64,000 nt of DNA. Source: Falsigemmobacter intermedius (GTDB taxonomy: Bacteria; Pseudomonadota; Alphaproteobacteria; Rhodobacterales; Rhodobacteraceae). The translations under genes and the position numbers were made by a program. The DNA lies in contig NZ_SBLC01000010.1 in the NCBI RefSeq assembly GCF_004054105.1, positions 1 to 64,000 on the forward strand. Reading direction: 5' to 3'. The notes below the pieces were generated by a model. That model saw only the letters and a list, made by a program, of their open reading frames with translations. It was not told where the DNA came from and did no database searches. Each line of letters begins with the position of its first letter. Positions within the stretch are counted from its first letter, which is position 1. Below are positions 18,826-30,146 of the stretch, in pieces.

Positions 18826-19860
18826 GTGACACCAGATACCGATCCCCACCGCCTGAACCTGGCAGCCCTTGGCTGGTCGCCGTTTTTTGCCGCCCAGATC
18901 GCGCCGGAAGACGCGCATCTGCAACCGGTGCGCATCTCGAATGTGCATCGCGCGCGGATGTCTGCGCAATCACCCGCCGAGACCCTGCGCCTGATGCTGC
19001 CCCATCACATCAGCACCGCAGATTACGCCGTGGGCGACTGGGTGCTGATTGAGCCGGAAACCACCCTTCTGGTGCGCAGGCTTGAGCGCAACAGCCTTCT
19101 GCAGCGCCGGACGGAAGGCGGGCGGGTGCCACAGCTGATCGCCGCCAATGTCGATACGCTCTTTATTGCAACCTCCTGCAATGAAGACCTGAACCCCGCC
19201 CGGCTTGAGCGCTACCTGGCCATGGCCAATGAGGCGGGCACCCATCCGGTGATCGTCCTGACCAAAGCCGATAAGGTCGAAGACCCCGCCTTCTGGCGCG
19301 ATCAGGTCACCGGATTGCAGCGCGGGCTTGAGGTGGTCACACTGGACGCCACCTCTGAAAGCGCCAGAGCCGTGCTTGCGCCCTGGTGCGGCGCGGGTCA
19401 GACCGTGGCGCTGGTCGGCTCCTCCGGTGTGGGAAAATCCTCGCTTCTCAACACGCTGACCGGCAAAACCGGCGAAGAGGCGCAGCTGACCGGCGGCATT
19501 CGCGAAGCGGACGCCAAGGGCCGCCACACCACCACCTCGCGCTCGCTTCACGCCATCACAGGCGGCGGCACGGTGATCGACACGCCCGGTATCCGGACGC
19601 TGCATGTCAGCGATCTCTCGGTCGGTCTGGATGTTCTTTTTACCGAAATCACCGAACTCGCCCCCGACTGCCGCTTCCGCGACTGCACCCATGCCCATGA
19701 GCCGGGCTGCGCGGTTCAGGCGGCCGTGAAAGCCGGCACGCTCGATCCCGCGCGGCTTGAGCGCTGGCGCAAGCTCTCAGAGGAAAACATCTCAAACACC
19801 CCGGTGATGACCGGCCCGCGCGGCAACCGCAAAGTGAAGGCACCAAGCGGACGCCGCTGA
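18826..19860 (+). CDS. rsgA: Ribosome small-subunit-dependent GTPase A
   Basis: RsgA (YjeQ) is a late 30S-subunit assembly GTPase. The 344-aa protein shows the circularly permuted GTPase order: G4 (VIVLTKADKV) comes before G1 (VGSSGVGKSSLLNTLTG) and G3 (VIDTPGIR). An N-terminal OB-fold precedes it (VGDWVLIEPE), and a zinc finger follows (CRFRDCTHAHEPGC). GTG 18826 is chosen because the length then matches the family and AGG lies 5 bp upstream; the open frame upstream does not look like RsgA. It is a widely conserved, normally chromosomal gene, which is notable on a replicon with a plasmid-type origin. Confidence 0.85.
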   Translation: MTPDTDPHRLNLAALGWSPFFAAQIAPEDAHLQPVRISNVHRARMSAQSPAETLRLMLPHHISTADYAVGDWVLIEPETTLLVRRLERNSLLQRRTEGGRVPQLIAANVDTLFIATSCNEDLNPARLERYLAMANEAGTHPVIVLTKADKVEDPAFWRDQVTGLQRGLEVVTLDATSESARAVLAPWCGAGQTVALVGSSGVGKSSLLNTLTGKTGEEAQLTGGIREADAKGRHTTTSRSLHAITGGGTVIDTPGIRTLHVSDLSVGLDVLFTEITELAPDCRFRDCTHAHEPGCAVQAAVKAGTLDPARLERWRKLSEENISNTPVMTGPRGNRKVKAPSGRR

Positions 19861-19878
19861 CCGGCAGGGATAAAGACA

Positions 19879-19902
19879 GCGCCGCCCGAAAGGGGGCGGC
19901 GC
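19879..19902. terminator. Bidirectional terminator after rsgA
   Basis: A 9-bp GC stem (19879-19887 with 19894-19902) sits between convergent rsgA and the LLM oxidoreductase gene. It is followed by CCCTTTGCC on the plus strand. Confidence 0.65.
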
Positions 19903-19911
19903 CCTTTGCCG

Positions 19912-21072
19912 TCAGCCGTTTTGCGCCTGATAGCGCGCGGTCGCCTCTTCCACCGCTTTCACATGGGTCGCCGCCAGTTCAGGCCGTCTGGCCGCAGCGC
20001 GGTCATTGGCATCCATCATCGGCTGATAATGGCCCTGGAAATGCGGGAAGACATCGCGGGCGATGATTTCATAGCTGCGCCGCGTCGCTTCCTGATTGGC
20101 CCAGTTATGCGCCATCATCAGATAACAGCCAAAGCCGCCGTTTGACTGCTTCCAGAGCCGGTCGATCTGCTCACGCACCATATCCGCCGTGCCGATCGCG
20201 CCGATGCCGGAGGTGTTCACAAATTCCACCATCTCGCGCACGTCATTGCCCGGCAGCGCCATCTGCGGGAAGGCCGCGACGTTCTGGAAGTATTTGAAAT
20301 GATGCTCAATGCCGTAAGCCACATCTTTCACCGCCTGCTCATAGGTCTCGGCGACATGGCACATGCCGACCAGACGCCAGGCCTTGCGGTCCATGGTCTT
20401 GCCGTGTTTCGCAGCCGTTTCCTCGGCGATGTTCCAGTTATAGCCAAGCGCGTCAAAGCCCTGGCTCATGGTTGCGCCGATCGACAGCAGACCCGCCCCA
20501 TGGGTGCCCGCCAGCGTCGCCCCTGAGGGAGAGGCCACCGCAGCCGCCACCACTTCCAGATGCGGTTTGGTATAGGGCTGCAGATGCAGCCGCGCCTCGC
20601 GCAGATCCCAGCGGTCGTTTTTGAAGGTGACGGTCTCTCCCTGCAAAAGCTGCATGATGATTTTCAGCGCCACTTCCTGCAGGGGCCGCCCCTCACGCGG
20701 GTCCAGCCCCACCATGGCCGCATCCGTCGGCAGCGCCCCCGGCCCCACCCCCAGGATCGCACGCCCCCGCGTCAGGTGATCAAGAAAGACCATCCGCTCT
20801 GCCACCCAGAGCGGGTTGTGATAGGGCAGACTGATGACCCCGGTGCCAAGACGGATATGTTTGGTGTTCTGCGCCGCAGCTGCGATGAACAGCTCCGGGC
20901 TGGGAATGATCTCGGAGCCGGCGGAGTGATGCTCTCCGAACCAGGCCTCATCATAGCCACAGCGATCCAGCCATGTGATCAGATCGAGGTCATTCTGAAG
21001 CGCCAGCGTCGGGTTCACCCCGGGCTTGTGAAACGGCGCCATGAAGATTCCAAAACGAAGTCTGTCAGTCAT
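19912..21072 (-). CDS. LLM-class flavin-dependent monooxygenase
   Basis: The 386-aa protein belongs to the luciferase-like monooxygenases, which use reduced flavin and oxygen. It starts LRFGIFMAPFHKPGVNPTLA, followed by DEAWFGEHHSAGSEI, IRLGTGVISLPYHNPLWVAER and GRAILGVGPGALPTDAAMVG, all typical of the family's long-chain branch that includes limonene 1,2-monooxygenase-like proteins. The substrate cannot be told from sequence. It stands alone between convergent rsgA and the diguanylate cyclase; no flavin reductase is adjacent. Confidence 0.82.
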   Translation of the reverse strand: MTDRLRFGIFMAPFHKPGVNPTLALQNDLDLITWLDRCGYDEAWFGEHHSAGSEIIPSPELFIAAAAQNTKHIRLGTGVISLPYHNPLWVAERMVFLDHLTRGRAILGVGPGALPTDAAMVGLDPREGRPLQEVALKIIMQLLQGETVTFKNDRWDLREARLHLQPYTKPHLEVVAAAVASPSGATLAGTHGAGLLSIGATMSQGFDALGYNWNIAEETAAKHGKTMDRKAWRLVGMCHVAETYEQAVKDVAYGIEHHFKYFQNVAAFPQMALPGNDVREMVEFVNTSGIGAIGTADMVREQIDRLWKQSNGGFGCYLMMAHNWANQEATRRSYEIIARDVFPHFQGHYQPMMDANDRAAARRPELAATHVKAVEEATARYQAQNG

Positions 21073-21528
21073 AGTATCCCTTCCCCTGCGGCTCCTCTCC
21101 GCAGGATCAGGCTGACCCTGCGGCAGCCATCAGGCAAGAAAATTATGATGCTGGCTGGAAAGATTATTGCGCATACGAAACTTCAGACGCAATAACCGCC
21201 ACCCCATCCGGCTCACACCCCGGGGATGACGACCCGGGGTGCAGCGCCCTCCGCGACCTGCACGGCCTTTTGCCGAGACTCATTCATAACCCTTTGATGC
21301 ACAAAGTTTCGTCACGCCCGCCAAAGAGGCACCCTCCCCCGAAACTCCCGTATATGCCCAATCGCTCAGCAACGGATGGCTTCTCCGGGGGCGGGGCTGA
21401 CTTCGGCGCACCAAACTCCGGGCAATTCTGCCACAGCAGAGCTTTGTCCTGCACAGCCGGACAATTGCCCCCCAGGGCGGATCTCCCTATGAGTGTGGAG
21501 AAGGTGCTGAATCGAAAGCGATTACGGA
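21073..21528. promoter_or_regulatory. Intergenic region with an 8-bp inverted repeat
   Basis: The 456-bp gap separates two divergent genes. An inverted repeat TTATTGCG / CGCAATAA (21164-21171 and 21188-21195) lies about 100 bp upstream of the LLM gene and may be an operator. I see no convincing gene in the rest. Confidence 0.3.
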
Positions 21529-22746
21529 ATGCCCGGCGCGAATAAAAGGCTGTCAGGAAAGGTCATCTGGGCCCGACGCGGCTTCTGGGCGCGGTTTACA
21601 CCCGAACTCGAAACGGCCTTCCGGCGCCATTATGAAGATGATCTGGTTCAGCGGGCGCGCTGGTCTGCGGTGATCGCGGCTTCTGTCATGGCGGTCTATT
21701 CGCTGCTTGATGTGCTGATGGTGGCGCCTGAAGTTCTGCCGCATTTCCTCTGGGTGCGCTGGCTTTTTATGATCCTGCCGCTGCTCTGCGTCAGCGCGAT
21801 CAGCTACACCCGTTTCGGAGCCCGTCATCTGCAGAAATTCGCAGCCGCGGCTTCCGTCTCATCGGCGCTGGCCGTTGTGGCCATGATCGTGATCGCGCGG
21901 CTTAACGGCACGCCGATCGAATATGAGGGGATCATCCTCACCATCTTCTACTTCTACTGCTGCGGCGGCCTCAGGATGAAATGGGCGCTGCTGGCCGGGT
22001 GTACGGCGGCCGTCGCCTATCCGCTGGCGGAATATTTCGCAGGTCTGAGCCCGCGGGAGCTGGCAGTCCGCAGCCTCTTTCTGATCAGCGCCAATATCGT
22101 GGGTGTGATCAGCGCGGCGCTGATGGAACTGGCCGCAAGGCGCGGATTTGCGCAGCTTCTGGCCCTCGAAACCATGAGCAATTCTGACCCGCTGACCGGG
22201 CTTTTGAACCGACGCGCGCTGGACCGCCGCCTTGCGGATCTTTGGGAAACCGCCGGGCGCAGCGGGCAAAAGCTGCAGATCGCCATGATCGATGTCGATT
22301 ACTTCAAGCAGTATAACGACCATTATGGTCACGCGGGCGGCGACGAAGTGCTGCGGGAACTGGCGGCGCTGCTGTCAGAGCACAGCGACAATACGCAAAA
22401 CCTCGCCGCACGTTTTGGCGGTGAAGAATTTCTCTGCGTCTGGTCAGCGCCGCCCGACCAGCCCGCTGAGGCGCGGCTCGAAGAGATCCTGCGCCAGGTG
22501 CGGCAACTCTCACGCGAGCATGAGAAATCCCCCCTTGGCCGGCTGAGTGTCAGCATCGGCGCGGTGGAACTGCAGCCCGGACTGCTCTCACCGATGGATG
22601 CTGAAGCGGCGCTGCGTGCGGCGGATGCCCTGCTTTATCGTGCGAAATCCCAGGGGCGCAACCAGGCGGTCCTGAGCCGCCTGCGCACCGGCCGCCCCAC
22701 CTCGGCCAAAGAGCCGCTTCAGACGCTCTCTCTCGTCGGCAGTTGA
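21529..22746 (+). CDS. Membrane-bound diguanylate cyclase
   Basis: This 405-aa protein probably makes cyclic di-GMP. About five to six membrane helices cover residues 45-200 (for example WSAVIAASVMAVYSLLDVLM). A C-terminal GGDEF domain follows with DPLTGLLNRRALD, the metal-binding IAMIDVDYFKQYNDHYGH, and an intact GGEEF active site in ARFGGEEFLCVW. I do not see an RxxD inhibitory site five residues before it. The end of the domain has SVSIGAVEL and ADALLYRAKSQGRN. A weak ribosome binding site precedes ATG 21529. The c-di-GMP signal could connect with the pilus or envelope genes, but this is only a guess. Confidence 0.87.
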   Translation: MPGANKRLSGKVIWARRGFWARFTPELETAFRRHYEDDLVQRARWSAVIAASVMAVYSLLDVLMVAPEVLPHFLWVRWLFMILPLLCVSAISYTRFGARHLQKFAAAASVSSALAVVAMIVIARLNGTPIEYEGIILTIFYFYCCGGLRMKWALLAGCTAAVAYPLAEYFAGLSPRELAVRSLFLISANIVGVISAALMELAARRGFAQLLALETMSNSDPLTGLLNRRALDRRLADLWETAGRSGQKLQIAMIDVDYFKQYNDHYGHAGGDEVLRELAALLSEHSDNTQNLAARFGGEEFLCVWSAPPDQPAEARLEEILRQVRQLSREHEKSPLGRLSVSIGAVELQPGLLSPMDAEAALRAADALLYRAKSQGRNQAVLSRLRTGRPTSAKEPLQTLSLVGS

Positions 22747-22775
22747 GAGAGGCTGCGCCGCCACGGCAAACGGTA

Positions 22776-22796
22776 AAGGGGGCTGCAGGCCCCCTT
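22776..22796. terminator. Terminator between convergent genes
   Basis: An 8-bp stem (22776-22783 with 22789-22796) and 5-nt loop lie between the diguanylate cyclase gene and the FAD oxidoreductase gene. A/T residues at the stem ends allow use in both directions. Confidence 0.6.
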
Positions 22797-22803
22797 CCCT
22801 GCC

Positions 22804-24123
22804 TCAGGCCTCGTGACGGTTGGCGAAAAGCTCCCAGGCGAAACGCGCGCGGACCCCGATGTCGAGGAAGGGGCGCGGCGGCACCGCATTGGGCTGGCCA
22901 AGGCTGAGCATATCGCCCAGCAGCGGGTCATCGACCCCAAGCGCCAGAGCCGCCGCCATCCGTCCGCTGGTCGTGCCTTTGCTGACGCCGACCGCATTCT
23001 GACAGACCGCACTCCAGACGTTTGGCGCAACCTGACCAAAGCCCGGCGCACCATTGCGCGACAGACAGATAAAGCCGGTCCAGGTCTGCGCCATGCTGAC
23101 ACCGCGCAGCTTGGGGAAATAGGCATCAAAGCTGCGCTGGTGCTGTGCGCGCACCTTCGCCTGCACCTCAGCAGAAACATGCATCGAGGGCTGGAAGTGG
23201 ATATTCTGGCGGATCAGAATGCGGCGGTCATTGGTATAGCGCATGGTAATGCCCGCAAAGGCATTGGCCGGGGTGGTGCCCCAGGGGGCGATATTACCGA
23301 TCCGCGCCTGCTCCTCTTCGGTCAGGGGCCGGGTGATGCTGGCGTGGGCCGCGAAATTCAAAAGCCGCCCCTTCCACAGGCCAAAGCGCATGGCAAAGCC
23401 GTTGACCGCCACAATCGCCTTTCCGGCCCGCAGACGTCCCTGCGCGGTTTTCAGCGTCACCACCGGCCCGAAATCCGCCTCCAGAACCGGGCTCTGCTCA
23501 TAGAGCGTGACGTTATCCGGCAGGCTGTCGGCCAGCCCGCGGCAAAGGGCCGAAGGGTTTAAAAGCACGGTGCCCGGCGTATGCACCGCCGATGCGAAAT
23601 GCGGCGTGCCGAGGCGCGCTTCGCATTCCTCACGGTTGAGCCAGCGATAGCTCTCGCCCAGGCGGTCCAGCTCTGCCGTGGTCGGCTCCAGCACCTCACG
23701 GCGGCCCCGCTCAGAGGCTGCGGTGTGGAATTTGCCGTCCTCGCTCCAGTCGCAGGCGATGCCATGGCGCATGACACTCTCGCGCAGCGCTTCGATGCCG
23801 CCGCGCGCAAGACGCAGATAGGCCCGCCCCTTGGCCAGTTCTTCCAGCGACGAGCCAACGTTATGGGGCAGATCGATCGCAAAACCCGAGTTGCGCCCCG
23901 AGGCATTCTCGCCGCAAAGATCCGCCTCGATGAGAGCGATTTTCAGCGAAGGGTCCAGCTCTGCCAGCCGCCGCGCGGCGCCCAGCCCGGCAAAGCCTGC
24001 ACCGATCACCACGACATCGGCTGACACCTCGCCCTTGAGCGCAGGTTTTGGCTGGCGCGGCGGCAGAACCGCGCTCCAGCCCAGGGTGCGGTCATTCTTC
24101 GGCAGATGACGGATGCGGGTCAT
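22804..24123 (-). CDS. FAD-dependent amine/amino-acid oxidoreductase (DAO family)
   Basis: The 439-aa flavoprotein carries the dinucleotide-binding motif VVVIGAGFAGLGAARRLAEL near residue 37 and ASGRNSGFAIDLPHN, typical of the glycine/D-amino-acid oxidase family that includes gamma-glutamylputrescine oxidase. The FAD-binding C-terminal part has TWTGFICLSRNGAPGFGQV. It probably oxidises an amine with release of an aldehyde or keto product. It overlaps the upstream cupin gene by ATGA and forms a two-gene operon facing a TetR regulator. Confidence 0.8.
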   Translation of the reverse strand: MTRIRHLPKNDRTLGWSAVLPPRQPKPALKGEVSADVVVIGAGFAGLGAARRLAELDPSLKIALIEADLCGENASGRNSGFAIDLPHNVGSSLEELAKGRAYLRLARGGIEALRESVMRHGIACDWSEDGKFHTAASERGRREVLEPTTAELDRLGESYRWLNREECEARLGTPHFASAVHTPGTVLLNPSALCRGLADSLPDNVTLYEQSPVLEADFGPVVTLKTAQGRLRAGKAIVAVNGFAMRFGLWKGRLLNFAAHASITRPLTEEEQARIGNIAPWGTTPANAFAGITMRYTNDRRILIRQNIHFQPSMHVSAEVQAKVRAQHQRSFDAYFPKLRGVSMAQTWTGFICLSRNGAPGFGQVAPNVWSAVCQNAVGVSKGTTSGRMAAALALGVDDPLLGDMLSLGQPNAVPPRPFLDIGVRARFAWELFANRHEA

Positions 24124-24488
24124 GCCTCACCCTCCGCGCTGGCCCAGGAAGCGGGCTGAAGGCTGTAAAAGACCAGCGCATCTTCTGCGCGGTAGGTGAC
24201 CGGCGTGCCCGCCGGCAGCCAGATGGTGTCGCGCGGCCCCGCCGAGAGAACTCCCTCAGGCGTTTCAACCGAGAACTGCCCCTCCAGCACCAGGATCAGC
24301 TCATCATAGCGGACCTGCCAGGGGATCTCGGCCGCGCGGAACCGGGCAAAGCCCCCCGCAAGCTCGCTGCGATCGGCCAGCCCCGCCACCTCTGTCACCT
24401 CACACATCTCGGGATAGGCAAAGCGCGGCGCGAAGCTCAGATCCGCGAAGCGGGCCACACGTGGTGGTGTTTTTTCGGTGCTGGTCAT
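24120..24488 (-). CDS. Small cupin protein (EutQ-like)
   Basis: The 122-aa protein has a single cupin barrel, with YDELILVLEGQFSVETPEG and GPRDTIWLPAGTPVTYRAED as the two conserved motifs. The canonical metal-binding histidines appear to be replaced in part, so metal binding is uncertain. ATG 24488 follows GGAGG by 9 bp, and the 3' end overlaps the FAD-oxidoreductase start. Its link to the oxidase suggests binding or processing of the same substrate. It is most like the cupin of ethanolamine utilisation EutQ. Confidence 0.7.
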   Translation of the reverse strand: MTSTEKTPPRVARFADLSFAPRFAYPEMCEVTEVAGLADRSELAGGFARFRAAEIPWQVRYDELILVLEGQFSVETPEGVLSAGPRDTIWLPAGTPVTYRAEDALVFYSLQPASWASAEGEA

Positions 24489-24539
24489 AGTCTTTGCCTC
24501 CGTCGCGGTTACGGCAGGTGATGGGCCGCTTCCTGGCTC

Positions 24540-24555
24540 CATACACATGTGTATG
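24540..24555. promoter_or_regulatory. Palindromic operator in the cupin/tetR intergenic region
   Basis: CATACACATGTGTATG is a perfect 16-bp palindrome in the 95-bp gap between divergent cupin and tetR genes. Its position and symmetry fit an operator for the adjacent TetR regulator, acting on both promoters. Confidence 0.65.
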
Positions 24556-24583
24556 TGACCTTGCAATCATCTGTGGAAATGCA

Positions 24584-25258
24584 ATGCCCGATCAAAGTCT
24601 CACACAGGAAACCACCGACACGGAGGCAGCCTCCCTGCGCAGCCCGGTCTTAAGCCGCGCCGACTGGCTGCGCGCGGCGCTTGAGACGCTGATTGAGAGC
24701 GGCGCGGATGCGGTGAAAATCACCCGGCTTGCGGACCGTCTGGGCGTGACCCGGGGCAGCTTTTACTGGCATTTCAAAGACCGCGGCGAGATCCTTGAGG
24801 CCCTGATTGACTCATGGGCGCAGAAAAACACCGTCGCCATTGTGAACGCTGCCGGGGCCGGACCGGATCTGACGGGCTCTGTTCTGGCGCTGATGATGGC
24901 CTGGCTGGATGCCGGGCTTTATGATCCGCGGCTTGATTTCTCGATCCGCGCCTGGGCCCGCTCAGATGCGGCGCTGCGTGCGCGGGTGCTGGAGACCGAT
25001 GAGACCCGGCTCGCCGCCCTCGCGCAGATGTATCAACGCGCAGGCCGCAGCCCCGAAGCCGCAGAGGTCGCTGCGCGCAATCTCTATTATATGCAGATGG
25101 GCTATTACGCCCTCGGCGTCAGCGAGGCGCTCGCCACTAGGCTCAGCTATATCCGCGGCTATTTCACCAGCTTCACCGGCGAGGCCCTGCCGGAGGCGCG
25201 GCTGAAACGCTTTCTTGAAGAAGTGGCACAGCGCCCCGGCATCAAAGACGCGGGCTGA
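24584..25258 (+). CDS. TetR-family transcriptional regulator
   Basis: The 224-aa protein has an N-terminal helix-turn-helix (AVKITRLADRLGVTRGSFYWHFKDRGEILEALI, residues about 45-77) and a long helical ligand-binding domain. ATG 24584 is chosen because the DNA-binding domain then starts after a tail of about 25 residues and the gene does not run through the palindrome. It probably represses the divergent cupin/FAD-oxidoreductase operon through the palindrome at 24540-24555. The inducing ligand is unknown. Confidence 0.83.
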   Translation: MPDQSLTQETTDTEAASLRSPVLSRADWLRAALETLIESGADAVKITRLADRLGVTRGSFYWHFKDRGEILEALIDSWAQKNTVAIVNAAGAGPDLTGSVLALMMAWLDAGLYDPRLDFSIRAWARSDAALRARVLETDETRLAALAQMYQRAGRSPEAAEVAARNLYYMQMGYYALGVSEALATRLSYIRGYFTSFTGEALPEARLKRFLEEVAQRPGIKDAG

Positions 25259-25262
25259 GACG

Positions 25263-25299
25263 AAAAAGCCCCGCCACGCAAACGCGCAGCGGGGTTTTC
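25263..25299 (+). terminator. Intrinsic terminator after tetR
   Basis: A 6-bp GC stem (25269-25274 with 25289-25294) extended by A-T pairs is followed by TTTTCTTC on the plus strand. The A-run on the other side also suits the converging katG transcript. Confidence 0.7.
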
Positions 25300-25337
25300 T
25301 TCGCCCCGACCCGTCAGGGCCGGGGCGAAACCTGAGA

Positions 25338-27578
<2,241 letters not shown>

Positions 27579-27601
27579 CTATAGCCCATGAGTTTCATAA
27601 A

Positions 27602-27619
27602 TTGAACTAGTATTTTCAA
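27602..27619. promoter_or_regulatory. Candidate OxyR-binding dyad between katG and oxyR
   Basis: TTGAA and TTCAA form an inverted repeat with an 8-bp spacer (27602-27606 and 27615-27619). A second dyad, ATAAG / CTTAT, covers 27629-27643 and overlaps the oxyR start. The sites fit a LysR-type regulator but do not match the four-part E. coli OxyR pattern. Confidence 0.4.
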
Positions 27620-27641
27620 ATAGACATGATAAGCAGAACTT

Positions 27642-28559
27642 ATGATAACCCTGAAACATCTGCGCTATTTCACGGCCCTGGCTCAGCATCGCCACTTTCA
27701 GCGCGCGGCAGAGGCCTGTGCCATCTCGCAGCCCGCGCTCTCGCTTCAGATTAAAGAGCTGGAGACGCTTCTTGGCGCTCCGCTGGTTGAGCGGGGCAGC
27801 CGCCGGATCGGGCTGACGGCCCTGGGGGAAGTCTTTGAAAAACGCGCCCGCCGCATCCTGCTGGAGGTCTCAGAACTCTCTGATCTCGCCCGCGCGGCGC
27901 AGGGGCGGATGCAGGGCACGCTGCACCTCGGGATGATCTCAACCGTGGCGCCCTATCTCTTTCCGCCGGTGATCCGCCGGATCCTCGAAGAGATGCCGGG
28001 GCTGGATCTGCGTCCGCGTGAAACCACCACCGACAAGCTGATTGATGAGCTGACCGCAGGCCGGCTGGATGCCGCCGTCATGGCGCTGCCGGTCTCAGAG
28101 CCGGGCCTTGAGGAGCATTTTCTCTTTGAAGAGGAATTTCACCTCGTGCGGCCGGCGCATTACGCGGGCGATCCGCTGTCCTTCCCCGGCCTTCTGCCCC
28201 CCGGCATGCGGCTTTTGCTTCTCGAAGAGGGGCATTGCTTCCGCGAGCAGGCTTTGGGCTATTGCTCAATGAAAAATGACGTCGCGCCGGATATGCTCGA
28301 GGGCACTTCCCTGGCGACGCTGGTGCAGATGGTCGAGGCCGGTATCGGCGTGACGCTCATTCCCGCCATGGCGGTGGCCCGCGAAACCGCAGGCTCTGAC
28401 GTCAGTGTCACGCGGCTCTCGCCGCCCCGTCCGGTGCGCCGCATCGGCATGGTCTGGCGCGCCAGCACTCCGCTGTCTGAGCAGTTCGGCGAAATCGCCG
28501 CCCTGATCCGGGCCGAGCATGACCGTCTGCTCCCCCTGCCCCCGGCGCCTGCGGCATAG
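27642..28559 (+). CDS. oxyR: Peroxide-sensing LysR-type regulator OxyR
   Basis: OxyR activates peroxide-defence genes after oxidation. The 305-aa protein has an N-terminal helix-turn-helix (FQRAAEACAISQPALSLQIKEL is residues 19-40) and a LysR effector domain. Cys199 and Cys208 in EEGHCFREQALGYCSMK are at exactly the positions and spacing of the redox pair in E. coli OxyR. This makes it a true OxyR rather than a generic LysR protein. ATG 27642 gives a normal N-terminus. It lies divergent to katG, its probable main target. Confidence 0.94.
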   Translation: MITLKHLRYFTALAQHRHFQRAAEACAISQPALSLQIKELETLLGAPLVERGSRRIGLTALGEVFEKRARRILLEVSELSDLARAAQGRMQGTLHLGMISTVAPYLFPPVIRRILEEMPGLDLRPRETTTDKLIDELTAGRLDAAVMALPVSEPGLEEHFLFEEEFHLVRPAHYAGDPLSFPGLLPPGMRLLLLEEGHCFREQALGYCSMKNDVAPDMLEGTSLATLVQMVEAGIGVTLIPAMAVARETAGSDVSVTRLSPPRPVRRIGMVWRASTPLSEQFGEIAALIRAEHDRLLPLPPAPAA

Positions 28560-28567
28560 AAAGAAAA

Positions 28568-28593
28568 GCGGCGCGCCCGTCCGGACGCGCCGC
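28568..28593. terminator. Bidirectional terminator after oxyR
   Basis: An 8-bp GC stem (28568-28575 with 28586-28593) separates convergent oxyR and the peptide-binding-protein gene. An A-run precedes it on the plus strand, giving a U-run for the minus transcript. Confidence 0.65.
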
Positions 28594-28603
28594 CCCGTCA
28601 GCC

Positions 28604-30112
28604 TCAGCCTTTGGTCACGCCTTCCAGGCGGATCAGACCGTCAGCATAGGGTTTGAAGCCCTGCAGCGAGGCGTTGAAGCCCCAGATCCACGACTGGTGG
28701 TAGAGATAAAGCAGCGGCAGTTCCTCGTTGAGGATCTTACGCGCCGCATCATACTGCACCTTGCGCAGCGCCGGGTCGCTTTCGGCGCGGGCCGCAGCCA
28801 GAGCCTCATCCACCGCAGCGTTTGAGAACTTCGGATCGTTCATGCCACCGCCGGTGACGACGAACTGGTTGAGGTTGGTGTCGGGATCGACATAGCCCGA
28901 CCAGCCGGTCAGCGTCGCCTGATAGCGGCCCTCCGCCTGAGCCGAGAGCATCGAGGCAAATTCCACCGCCTCAACCTTCACTTCAATCCCGGCCTCTGCG
29001 ACCATGGCCTGCAGAACCTGAGCCACCTGCAGGTTCACCTGGTTGTTCGGCACGGTCAGGGTGAAGCTGAAGCCTTCCAGACCCACCGATTTGATCAGCT
29101 CACGCGCTTTGGCCACATCGCGCTGCGGCACCGGGGTCTCCGCGTCATTCCAGAACGAGCCCGGCGCGAAGGGCTGGTTGCCCGGCGCGTAAAGCCCTTC
29201 AAAGACCACCTGGTTCAGCGCGTCACGGTCGATTGCATAAGACAGCGCCTGACGCAGTTCTTTGTGCTGCGACAGCGGGTTATGCGGACCAGCGCCTTCG
29301 CCGTTGGCGATGTTGATGGTCATGCCCTGATAGCCGAGGCTCTGCGCTTTCACATGGGCCAGACGGTTGTCCGAGGTGACGGTCGCCAGATCCGCAGGCG
29401 CGATCCGCTCGATCATATCCAGATCGCCCGAGCGCAGGTTGGCCAGACGCACGGTCGAATCCGGGATCGGCAGGAAGGTCACGGTGTCAAAGCTGTAAGC
29501 GGCGGCGTTGTAATAGCCCTCGTCCTTTTCCAGAACGATGCGGTCCTGGGCCACGCGCTCTTTGAACTTATAGGGGCCGACGCAGACCGGATGCGCGCCG
29601 AAGTTCTCACCCGCAGCTTCCACGGCGGTGGGCGAGGTGATGACGCCTGCACGTGCAACAAGGCGCGGGATCAGCGTGGCATCGGGCGCATTGAGGGTGA
29701 AGACCACCTCATGCGTGCCCTTTGCGGTGATCTCTTTCACCGAGGAAAGCTCGCTCGCACGGCGGCTTCCCTGGGCGGTTTTGGCGCGCATGATGCTGTG
29801 CACCACTGCATCCGCATTGAACGGCGTGCCGTCCTGGAAGGTCACGCCTTCGCGCAGCGTCATGCTCAGCGACAGACCATCTTCCGAGAGCGTCCAGCCC
29901 GTGGCCAGCGCCGGAACCAGTTGCGAGCCCGCCGAGAAGCCCACGAGCTTGTCGCACATCGAGGCCATGACAATCTCACCCACAAAGGTGCGCGAGAAAA
30001 CCGGGTCCAGAACATCCGCATCGTCGTTCAGACCGATGCGAAGATCCGCCGAGAAAGCCGGGGTTGCGAGCGCGGCCGAAAGCAGCAGCCCGCGCAGGAG
30101 CGTAGAGGTCAT
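28604..30112 (-). CDS. Orphan ABC substrate-binding protein (family 5)
   Basis: The 502-aa protein starts with a signal peptide (MTSTLLRGLLLSAALATPAF, cleavage near FSA-DLR) and has the SBP_bac_5 fold: FVGEIVMASMCDKLVGF, PALATGWTLSEDGLSLSMTL and RQALSYAIDRDALNQVVFEG. No permease or ATPase gene is next to it, so it must use a transporter encoded elsewhere or have another role. It lies 34 bp after the acetamidase/formamidase-family gene and is probably co-transcribed with it, which suggests an amide-containing ligand. Confidence 0.83.
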   Translation of the reverse strand: MTSTLLRGLLLSAALATPAFSADLRIGLNDDADVLDPVFSRTFVGEIVMASMCDKLVGFSAGSQLVPALATGWTLSEDGLSLSMTLREGVTFQDGTPFNADAVVHSIMRAKTAQGSRRASELSSVKEITAKGTHEVVFTLNAPDATLIPRLVARAGVITSPTAVEAAGENFGAHPVCVGPYKFKERVAQDRIVLEKDEGYYNAAAYSFDTVTFLPIPDSTVRLANLRSGDLDMIERIAPADLATVTSDNRLAHVKAQSLGYQGMTINIANGEGAGPHNPLSQHKELRQALSYAIDRDALNQVVFEGLYAPGNQPFAPGSFWNDAETPVPQRDVAKARELIKSVGLEGFSFTLTVPNNQVNLQVAQVLQAMVAEAGIEVKVEAVEFASMLSAQAEGRYQATLTGWSGYVDPDTNLNQFVVTGGGMNDPKFSNAAVDEALAAARAESDPALRKVQYDAARKILNEELPLLYLYHQSWIWGFNASLQGFKPYADGLIRLEGVTKG

Positions 30113-30146
30113 CCTGATGGTCCTTTTAATCGAAAGACAGTCCCGT

